From positions 1-5,046 of the forward strand of contig BNZF01000073.1 of NCBI GenBank assembly GCA_026000865.1: a stretch of 5,046 nucleotides of DNA. The letters run 5' to 3'. Numbering within the stretch: position 1 is the stretch's first letter; the number at the start of each line of letters is the position of its first letter. A model generated the notes under the pieces. The model searched no databases, had not been told where the DNA came from, and saw nothing but the letters and a program-made list of their open reading frames with translations. The position numbers and the translations under genes were made by a program. The stretch comes from Clostridia bacterium. Lineage in GTDB: Bacteria > Bacillota > Clostridia > Oscillospirales > Ruminococcaceae. This document shows positions 1 through 4,784 of the stretch, piece by piece.

Positions 1-2
1 TT

Positions 3-254
3 GATATAATTGATGTAATAAAAATTTTATATGAAAGACAGGCAATAATTTTAGGCGGAGATTTATATATTGTAAAACCTAATAAAGAATTAGAAATTGA
101 TGGTTCAAGTTGGTATTATAATCCTTCGAATATTTTAACTCGTCAAGAAAATTCGTTATTAAGTTATCAAAAAGCTTTGGATTATCTTACAAAATTAAAA
201 ATTGAAAACTACATTGTAGTCCCTGTAATTAACAGTTCACTTTATCCTTTATAA
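3..254 (+). CDS. Imm40-like immunity protein, C-terminal part (5' end outside window)
   Basis: An open frame enters from the left edge and runs 83 codons to a TAA at 252-254. The peptide begins DIIDVIKILYERQAIILGGD and then shows a SSWYYN motif, followed by a helix-like YQKALDYLTKL segment and a hydrophobic YIVVPVI strand. The order of a helix, 'ILGGDLY', a WYY motif, a second helix and a terminal strand matches my memory of the Imm40 family, cytoplasmic immunity proteins that neutralise a cognate polymorphic toxin. The family call is from recall, without alignment. The start codon and roughly the first third are missing from the window. Its stop codon lies inside the 42-bp linker repeat that opens the next toxin cassette, so the gene ends exactly where the next module begins. 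It could instead be another immunity family with a similar fold. Confidence 0.6.
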   Translation, partial: DIIDVIKILYERQAIILGGDLYIVKPNKELEIDGSSWYYNPSNILTRQENSLLSYQKALDYLTKLKIENYIVVPVINSSLYPL

Positions 255-289
255 ATTCTAATTATAAGGAAAAACCTTATTGATATTTC
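248..289 (+). repeat. Toxin-linker direct repeat, copy 1 (42 bp)
   Basis: This 42-bp stretch is identical to 1210-1251, and weaker similarity continues to about 320. It starts at the end of an immunity gene and reads, in two frames, as NSNYKEKP then IDISEP, which looks like the linker before a toxin tip. Positions 264-280 form a perfect small palindrome (ATAAGG, five A, CCTTAT). There is no T tract after it, so it is not a classical terminator. Both copies share the one-base frame break at the palindrome, so the break predates the duplication or conversion. Confidence 0.85.
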
Positions 290-427
290 AGAACCTTCAA
301 TATAAGAATACCTTTTGGTGAACGTGCATTATCGCCAGGTTCTGAATTTAGCCCTTATCATAAATATTAAGTTATAGAACCATTTAAAGCAAAAGGCGGA
401 GAAATTGCTTCTTGAAAAGATGAACTA

Positions 428-598
428 GGTGGCGGAACTCAATATAAATTCGATAAATCAATACAAGAATTAGAGGGTGAATTTTTGAAAGAGGCAAAAT
501 AAAAATGGATATATTTAATCAATTAGATGAAAGCAAAATAGAATTAGTTAATTCTAAAAACTTAACAACACCACGTTATGACTTATCAAATCGAAAAA
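428..598 (+). repeat. Toxin-tail/immunity direct repeat, copy A (171 bp identical)
   Basis: Positions 428-598 are identical base for base to 1833-2003 (constant offset 1405). Beyond 598 the two copies still align without gaps to about 741 but differ at 12 positions. The identical block covers the last 24 codons of the TNT tail and the first 31 codons of its immunity gene. The abrupt change from no differences to roughly 9 percent differences suggests conversion or a recombination edge. Confidence 0.9.
490..494 (+). promoter_or_regulatory. Ribosome binding site of the TNT-associated immunity gene
   Basis: AGAGG lies 10 nt before the ATG at 505. It sits inside the last codons of the toxin tail, so the signal was kept with the immunity gene even though the toxin frame is ruined. 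The same site is duplicated before the second copy at 1895-1899. Confidence 0.5.
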
Positions 599-1188
599 CA
601 TACCTCGAAATATATCTTTGTTATAATCAAAATATTTGTATAGTTGGAAGATTTGACCCTAATTACATTTATAGTTGTTCATTTTCAACAATATCAGATG
701 TTGATAGAATAAGAAAAATTATGATTAATTTGTCTAAAAATCAAATTACAGAGGTAACCAATCTTCGTCAAGTTTTAGAAAATAATATTTTTAAATTAGA
801 TAAATGTTATAAATTTGATTTTTTAAGAATATCAGAAGTATACTGTCCACTTAGAAGTTATTTTAATATAGATAGAATTTATGAAGATGATTATTTTTTT
901 AAAAAAATAAATATTTATTTTAATTCGTTATTAGAGCATTCTGTTTTACGATTAGCAGATGAAAAATATGTTAAAGTTTTAGAATATTATTTAGAATTAT
1001 TAAGTTGTATTGATAAAAATGATATGCAGTATGCTGATTATTATGAAAAAATGAAACCTCTTATTAATATTATAAGTGAAGAAAAATATTTAAAATTATC
1101 ACAAAATTCAAATATTCGCGAATTATATTGGAAAATAGAAGAAACTATATCATCATTATATGGTGCTTATATGGACAAATATCGTTGA
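505..1188 (+). CDS. Putative immunity protein of the TNT-like toxin, full length
   Basis: This is a 227-residue protein, cytoplasmic by appearance, with no signal peptide or membrane segment and rich in Lys, Asn, Ile and Tyr. I do not recognise its family. The immunity role is inferred from position: the ATG is 2 nt after the stop of a TNT toxin tail, and the same tail plus gene pairing occurs again at 1833-2150, so the two travel as a unit. The N-terminal half (to about residue 80) has beta-like segments such as TYLEIYLCY and NICIVGRF; the C-terminal half looks helical. The start is supported by AGAGG at 490-494 and by conservation of the first residues in the second copy. The frame is intact while its partner toxin is broken. 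About 20 nt separate its stop from the next linker repeat, and I see no terminator there. Confidence 0.75.
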   Translation: MDIFNQLDESKIELVNSKNLTTPRYDLSNRKTYLEIYLCYNQNICIVGRFDPNYIYSCSFSTISDVDRIRKIMINLSKNQITEVTNLRQVLENNIFKLDKCYKFDFLRISEVYCPLRSYFNIDRIYEDDYFFKKINIYFNSLLEHSVLRLADEKYVKVLEYYLELLSCIDKNDMQYADYYEKMKPLINIISEEKYLKLSQNSNIRELYWKIEETISSLYGAYMDKYR

Positions 1189-1209
1189 TAAAATAGGCGT
1201 TAAATAAAA

Positions 1210-1251
1210 TTTATAAATTCTAATTATAAGGAAAAACCTTATTGATATTTC
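1210..1251 (+). repeat. Toxin-linker direct repeat, copy 2 (42 bp)
   Basis: This is identical to 248-289, including the perfect palindrome (here 1226-1242) and the shared frame break. It starts about 20 nt after the stop of the preceding immunity gene, and similarity to copy 1 continues to about 1283, ending after IRIPSG. It marks the start of the second cassette. Confidence 0.85.
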
Positions 1252-1399
1252 TGAACCATCTAATATAAGAATCCCTTCTGGTAATGAAGGGGGAGCAAAT
1301 GATTTTTGGGTACCAGGAGGGTATAGTTTTGGTGGACTACCTTAGGCTGTAATTGATGCTGTACCGCCTGGAAGCTATACAGAAACGTTGGTGAAATGA
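1210..1399 (+). pseudogene. Remnant of a second polymorphic-toxin tip, linker plus short C-terminal tail
   Basis: From 1241 the frame reads IDISEPSNIRIPSGNEGGA, then FWVPGGYSFGGLP, an amber codon at 1343-1345, AVIDAVPPGSYTETLVK, and a TGA at 1397-1399. The amber codon most simply replaces a Glu codon (GAG to TAG) in a GGxPEAVID-type motif. The linker N-terminal to it is shared with the TNT cassette, but the tip differs, which is the usual architecture of polymorphic toxins that swap C-terminal domains. Only about 40 residues of tip remain, too few to name the toxin family or activity. The stop codon overlaps the next start region (TGATATG), again the arrangement of a toxin followed directly by its immunity gene. 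Confidence 0.6.
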
Positions 1400-1417
1400 T
1401 ATGAAAAAAGAAAATTA

Positions 1418-1828
1418 TTGTATTCTGATTCTGGCGAATACATCGTTAAAATAGGTAATGAATATGTGGGTATATTAAATGATTATGGCGGTGCGGGTTC
1501 TTATAGAGCAGAATTTTGTATTACAAAAAAAGAAGCTTTATCGGTTAAATCTGATGAAGATTTTAAACAGTTAATATATAAGCACTCTAATAAACATTTT
1601 TTTCCTGCACGTGATGGAATACTTGATGGTTTATTACCAAAATGTATTTTTGGTGATTATAAAACGTATTTTATGAGCATATATGAATTTAAAAATCAAT
1701 TATTTATTACCGATAATGGACGTTTGAAATATGGGTATAAAATATCGTTAGAAGAAAAAGAAATAGCAATTAGTTCACCTGAAAAAGCTAAGGAAATTTT
1801 AGACCTTGCGAGACAGAGGGAATTATAG
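1418..1828 (+). CDS. Putative immunity protein of the second toxin; 5' end possibly frameshifted
   Basis: This is a 136-residue soluble protein with the motifs SGEYIVKIGNEYVGILNDYG, SYRAEFCITKKEAL and HFFPARDGILDG, and a helical C-terminus (SPEKAKEILDLAR). It has no signal peptide. I do not place it in a named immunity family; the role is inferred from its position directly behind a toxin tail. The start is uncertain. In frame, the first usable codon is TTG at 1418, which lacks a good Shine-Dalgarno sequence. An ATG at 1401, in the expected TGATATG coupling position, is one base out of phase. One more A in the A6 run at 1404-1409 would give MKKRKLLYSDSGEYIVK, so the natural start is probably 1401 with a one-base loss (or a sequencing error). 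The stop at 1826-1828 is followed within 5 nt by a second TNT tail without a linker. Confidence 0.65.
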   Translation: MYSDSGEYIVKIGNEYVGILNDYGGAGSYRAEFCITKKEALSVKSDEDFKQLIYKHSNKHFFPARDGILDGLLPKCIFGDYKTYFMSIYEFKNQLFITDNGRLKYGYKISLEEKEIAISSPEKAKEILDLARQREL

Positions 1829-1832
1829 TTCT

Positions 1833-1907
1833 GGTGGCGGAACTCAATATAAATTCGATAAATCAATACAAGAATTAGAGGGTGAATTTTTGAAAGAGGC
1901 AAAATAA
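1833..1907 (+). pseudogene. Second TNT toxin tail fragment (24 codons plus stop)
   Basis: This encodes only GGGTQYKFDKSIQEL through the FLKEAK end of the TNT domain, identical to the tail at 428-502. Nothing upstream of the GGGTQY motif is present, so it cannot make toxin. It ends 2 nt before the truncated immunity gene and keeps the AGAGG ribosome site at 1895-1899. Confidence 0.7.
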
Positions 1908-2003
1908 AAATGGATATATTTAATCAATTAGATGAAAGCAAAATAGAATTAGTTAATTCTAAAAACTTAACAACACCACGTTATGACTTATCAAATCGAA
2001 AAA
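1833..2003 (+). repeat. Toxin-tail/immunity direct repeat, copy B (171 bp identical)
   Basis: This is the second copy of 428-598. Its left edge is only 1-4 nt after the stop of the preceding immunity gene, and it lacks the linker and the first part of the TNT remnant, so a recombination junction lies at 1829-1832. Gapless similarity to copy A continues to about 2146, where the insertion sequence interrupts it. With copy A it flanks a 1405-bp unit that homologous recombination could delete or amplify. Confidence 0.9.
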
Positions 2004-2150
2004 TATATCTCGAAATATATCTTTGTTATAATCAAAATATTTGTATAGTTGGAAGAATTGAACCTAATTACATTTATAGTTGTTCATTTTCAACACTTTC
2101 AAATGTTAATAGAATAAAAAAAATTATGAGTAATCTATCTAAAAATAAAA
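1910..2150 (+). pseudogene. Truncated second copy of the TNT-associated immunity gene
   Basis: Eighty codons match the protein at 505-1188 with few changes, for example T32I near the NRKxYLEIY motif, FD to IE before PNYIYSCSFST, and IS to LS in the following turn. The frame then runs into the insertion sequence and ends at 2171-2173 after seven element-encoded residues (RDSTRLE). The C-terminal 147 residues of the full copy are missing and do not reappear on the far side of the element. Substitutions are concentrated in the second half of the retained part, so this copy had drifted as an allele before, or despite, homogenisation of its first 31 codons. It is unlikely to protect unless the N-terminal half alone folds. 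Confidence 0.8.
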
Positions 2151-2172
2151 GGGACTCGACAAGATTAGAGTG
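2151..2172 (+). repeat. Left terminal inverted repeat of the IS1595-like element
   Basis: This 22-bp end begins GGGACTCGACAAGATTAG and matches the right end at 19 of 22 positions, with all mismatches within bases 4-7. The transposase stop codon (2165-2167 on the minus strand) lies inside it. Confidence 0.85.
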
Positions 2173-2865
2173 AATTTTTACGCAAATCTGACAATAAAAT
2201 TTTATATAAATCTTGACCACGATTATTAAATCTAAACTCAGTTTCTTTCAGATAAATAATGAATTTTTCCTTTGGTATGCCTTTAAATTTGACGAGCCGA
2301 TGCTTAGCATAACCCTAAAAACTATCTGCCATTGATATGGTTTCCGTTACCTTTCGAGAACTCATTGTCGCTATGGTTAACTCTAAAATGTCGCGGACAC
2401 AGGCTCTGTGTTTTTCAAAACCCCCGTCAACTAACCCGTCATAACCACGCCAACCATCGCTGTAAATTACGCTTTCAATGTCAGCTCTACCTCTTATTAT
2501 TTGGCTTAGTGTAGCCGATTTACAGTCAGAAACAATCTCAGTATACACTTTTCCATCGCGTTTGTAAAGTCCAAAAACAATGATTTTTGAGCCTGCTCGC
2601 GACCACGTTTTCCTTTAACTCGACTCGATCCGAAATAACTTTCGTCAACCTCAAATTCTTCTTTTTCAGGCAGAATTGGCGATGTTTTTTCACAAATTTC
2701 TAAAATTCTAAAACGCAATTTTTCATAAATTTTGTTAACTGTGTTTCTTGATATAGATGTTAAATTCGCTGTGTCCGTAGCAGTTAAATCAGTTGCAAAA
2801 AGCCTTAAAATTTCGCGAAATTTTCGCTCAGAAATTTTCGTATGATAGTAATACTTGTTTTTCAT
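2165..2865 (-). pseudogene. Inactivated IS1595-family transposase
   Basis: The ATG at 2865-2863 is preceded by GAGGT (2873-2877), 7 nt upstream. The protein has a helix-turn-helix at about residues 28-52 (TATDTANLTSISRNTVNKIY) and the first catalytic Asp at residue 74 in FEVDESYFG. Near 2597 one base is missing in GRGAG and the frame shifts to GSKIIVFGLYKRDGKVYTEIV and the second Asp (YSDGWRGY). At 2388-2407 there is an extra 20 nt between EKH and FRVNHSDNEF. Two bases are missing near 2327 in HINGI. An amber codon (2315-2317) replaces the Trp of SFWGYAKHRL, and the residue at the usual third-acidic position reads Asp (GAT). After it, 49 codons run to the stop in the left repeat. Undoing the three indels gives 684 nt, or 227 residues, a normal length for this group. 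It cannot transpose by itself. Confidence 0.85.
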
Positions 2866-2883
2866 AGTTTTGACCTCAATCAG

Positions 2884-2912
2884 AGTGTATCATACCACTC
2901 TAATCTTGTCAA
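2884..2912 (-). promoter_or_regulatory. Transposase promoter
   Basis: On the minus strand TTGACA (2912-2907) is separated by 17 nt from TACACT (2889-2884), about 20 nt before the transposase start. The -35 box lies within the right terminal repeat, so transposase binding could compete with polymerase. TATGAT, slightly upstream, is an alternative -10 but with a short spacer. Confidence 0.6.
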
Positions 2913-2917
2913 TACCC
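2896..2917 (-). repeat. Right terminal inverted repeat of the IS1595-like element
   Basis: Read on the minus strand it begins GGGTATTGACAAGATTAG and pairs with 2151-2172 at 19 of 22 positions. It contains TTGACA on one strand and TTGTCA on the other, so it offers a -35 element in both directions. Confidence 0.85.
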
Positions 2918-2934
2918 TTAAAGTTTAATATAAA
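2906..2934 (+). promoter_or_regulatory. Outward hybrid promoter: -35 in IS end, -10 in flanking DNA
   Basis: TTGTCA (2906-2911) in the right terminal repeat is followed, after exactly 17 nt, by TATAAA (2929-2934) in the flank. This fits a sigma-70-type promoter reading into the cell-wall gene at 2966, with a predicted start of transcription near 2941. A Shine-Dalgarno AAGGA (2952-2956) stands 9 nt before the ATG. The promoter is inferred from sequence only. Such IS-flank hybrids are an established way for insertion sequences to activate neighbours. Confidence 0.5.
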
Positions 2935-2951
2935 AGCTTATATAAATTAAA

Positions 2952-2956
2952 AAGGA
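2952..2956 (+). promoter_or_regulatory. Ribosome binding site of the DUF1906 gene
   Basis: AAGGA ends 9 nt before the ATG at 2966 and supports that start, which also gives a proper signal peptide. Confidence 0.6.
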
Positions 2957-2965
2957 AAAAACATT

Positions 2966-4784
2966 ATGCAAAAATTCAAAAAAATGTTTAATAAAACAAC
3001 AGCAATTTTTCTATCAATAACTTTTTTAATAACTCTTTCTAATTTCAAAATTAATTCAGTACAAAATTTTAATTTAAACGAAGACAGTTCATTTAATCTC
3101 GTAAATTCAAATATTCAAATTTCTAACGACTATAATGAATGGGATTACATATCGAATGTCCCTACATCAGATTTTTATCGTATTGAAAACGAGAATGGTG
3201 AACCGAGCGTGTTCGTTGCTGATACATCATCAAATTTTTTGGCTTATGCGACAATTCTGGGAGCTTTTGATGATAACTATTTTTTAAATGTTCAAGAGTG
3301 GCTTAATCAGGAATATTCTACAATTCTTAGTGTCGAAGAAAGCGGAAAAATTGGTTGGGATACAATTTATGGATTGCGTCGAGCATTGCAATACGAAATG
3401 GGTATTATCCAAGTTTCTGACAATTTTGGCAATCAAACGAGTGCGGCATATGAAAAAAACATTTTGCAAAAAGGCTCAAACAATAGGTTGGTAGCCATTT
3501 TGCAATGTGCACTTTGGTGTAAAGGATATGCGCCAGGATATAATTTCACGGCAGACATTATTAGTGGAAAAATTAAAATAGCAAGAGAACTTTGACACGA
3601 ACGTTGAAAACGCCGTCATAGCGTTAAAAACAGACGCTGGAATGCTAAATCCCAACGGTACAGTCACGCTAAACGTAATGAAAGCACTCCTATCAATGGA
3701 CAGCTTCAAATTACTCTCGTCATCATATGGGAGCGATGCTGTTGTCCGCACTTTTCAGCAGAAAATGAACCAGAAATATGAGGCATATACTGGACTGACA
3801 CCGTGTGACGGCGTTTATGGCAGAAATACTAACAAGGCTTTAGTTTTTGCGTTGCAGGCGGAGGAAGGCCTACCTCTTGATGTCGCTAACGGGAATTTTG
3901 GAGCGACTACGCAACTCTGCCTTCCTGAAATACCTTACGTTCAAAATTCAACTGCTGCAAGATCTTATCCAGGGACATCGGCAGGAGCGTTATATACAAC
4001 AGCACAAATTTCCGCAATCACAGAGCTTATGAAATTCGCTCTGAATGTAAACGGCTTTAGCAACGGCGTTATCAACGGCACTTTCGATTCTGTGGCTGGA
4101 CAAGCTGTGAGGGCATTTCAACAACATTTCGCAATCTCAGTTACAGGTACGGTAAATAAAGGAACGTGGATGTCGCTGTTCATAAGCAGCGGAGATATAA
4201 GCCGTTTTGCTCTTGCCGCAGATTTTGCTACGCAACTGAACAAATCAAAAGCACAAGCTTTGTACAATAGCGGATACAGGTATGTTGGCAGATATTTAAC
4301 CGGCTCATATGGAGGTGGCAAACCTAAATTTCTCACTAAAACTGAAGCACAAACTATTATCGATGTCGGACTAAAATTCTGGCCGATTTTTCAAGCAGGC
4401 GGAGATTCAAACGGATATTTCACAGAAACACAAGGCAAACTTGACGCTGAATCAGCAATTAATGCTGCTGTCGATATTGATATTCCTAATAGTACAATTA
4501 TCTATTTTGCAGTTGATTACGATGCAATTGGAGAACAAATTTCATCAAATGTCATTCCATATTTTAAAGGTGTATATAGCCGAATGTCGGGAAGCATTTA
4601 TAAAACTGGAATTTATGGTACGAGAAATACTTGCACACAAGTTTCTGATTTAGGCTACGCTTGCAGCAGTTTTGTTGCAAATTCGTCAACAGGTTTTAGT
4701 GGCAATTTGGGATGTAGGTTTGTTTTGCACTTCACAGCAAATTGCAACAAAAGTAATCGAAAAGTTGCAAGATTTACCAAGTAG
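2966..4784 (+). pseudogene. Secreted peptidoglycan-binding DUF1906 (Rv2525c-like) protein, frameshifted and C-terminally truncated
   Basis: The N-terminus is a signal peptide (MQKFKKMFNKTTAIFLSITFLITL), so the product would act at the cell wall. Peptidoglycan-binding-like repeats follow: VQEWLNQEYSTI with IGWDTIYGLRRALQYEMGI (near 3290-3460); LQCALWCKGYAPGYNF through MKALLSMDSFKLL (3500-3715); FQQKMNQKYEAYTGLTPCDG with NKALVFALQAEEG and GNFGATT (3750-3920); and TELMKFALNVNGFSNGVING with AVRAFQQHFAISVTGTV (4020-4180). The DUF1906 domain starts at AADFATQLNKSKAQALYNSG (about 4216), with YVGRYLTGSYGGGKP, YFAVDYDA and GIYGTRN. The first frame stops at 3593-3595; removing one base near 3590 continues into NFDTNVENAVIALKTDAG. 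After GFSGNLG (about 4713) the expected WAFDQF-like end is missing, and the frame reads unrelated residues to a TAG at 4782-4784. GC rises visibly from the A/T-rich 5' part to the middle repeats. The family is well represented in Firmicutes; its substrate is unknown to me. Confidence 0.8.

Larger units (their letters stand above)
248..502 (+). pseudogene. Remnant of a TNT-type toxin tip (NAD+ glycohydrolase family), linker plus C-terminal part
   Basis: After the linker, the frame ending at TAA 500-502 encodes IRIPF then ERALSPGSEFSPYHKY, VIEPFKAKGGEIAS, and GGGTQYKFDKSIQEL. This order (ERxL, YHKY, VIxP, GGxxA, GGGTQY, SIQEL, FLKE) is the C-terminal half of the TNT domain, the NAD+-degrading toxin domain of bacterial polymorphic toxins. 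The copy is dead. The frame breaks at the palindrome (about 279) and again near 299 by one missing base compared with the second linker copy. TAA occurs at 368-370 where a sense codon is expected, and TGA at 413-415 falls where TNT domains carry the APW tryptophan. The N-terminal part of the domain and any delivery region are absent. It ends 2 nt before the following immunity start, as expected for a toxin-immunity pair. Confidence 0.75.
2151..2917. mobile_element. IS1595-family (IS1016/ISXO2-like) insertion sequence, complete ends, defective
   Basis: The element is 767 bp with 22-bp inverted ends beginning GGG, and a single minus-strand transposase gene filling nearly all of it. The family is recognised from VDESYFG, SRVKGKRGR, YSDGWRGYDGL and GYAKHRLVKFKGIPK. 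It interrupts the second immunity-gene copy, leaving 80 codons on the left. IS1595 elements normally leave an 8-bp target duplication. Here the left flank (AAATAAAA) and right flank (TTAAAGTT) do not match, and the right flank is not the rest of the immunity gene. The present junction is therefore a product of later deletion or recombination, for example between two element copies. Confidence 0.85.

Noticed and set aside
264..280. Rho-independent terminator after the immunity genes
   Set aside because: The stem is only 6 bp and A/T-rich with no following T run; the sequence continues as toxin linker.
413..415. TGA at a conserved Trp position suggesting a recoded genetic code (TGA = Trp)
   Set aside because: Other stops (TAA, TAG) also interrupt the same remnants, and TGG is used freely for Trp in the other genes. 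TGA serves as the normal stop of the 227-residue immunity gene.
248..1251. CRISPR array or integron attC sites from the repeated linker
   Set aside because: There are only two copies, about 960 bp apart, each overlapping coding remnants; there are no regular spacers or integrase signals.
1696..1902. Minus-strand 68-codon frame over the second immunity gene
   Set aside because: It overlaps the immunity frame and the toxin-tail repeat on the opposite strand and shows no coding signature.
2332..2514. Plus-strand 60-codon frame inside the insertion sequence
   Set aside because: It is antisense to recognisable transposase sequence, with no start signal.
2565..2610. Programmed ribosomal frameshifting in the transposase
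   Set aside because: No canonical slippery heptamer sits at the break, and three further lesions including an amber codon show simple decay.
2151..2917. IS element belonging to IS5 or IS1 families
   Set aside because: The VDESYFG, KGKRGR and GYAKHRL motifs, with GGG-starting ends, are those of IS1595 (ISXO2/IS1016-like).
3476..3751. Minus-strand 91-codon frame
   Set aside because: It is a shadow of the clearly conserved plus-strand peptidoglycan-binding repeats and has no ribosome site or recognisable motif.
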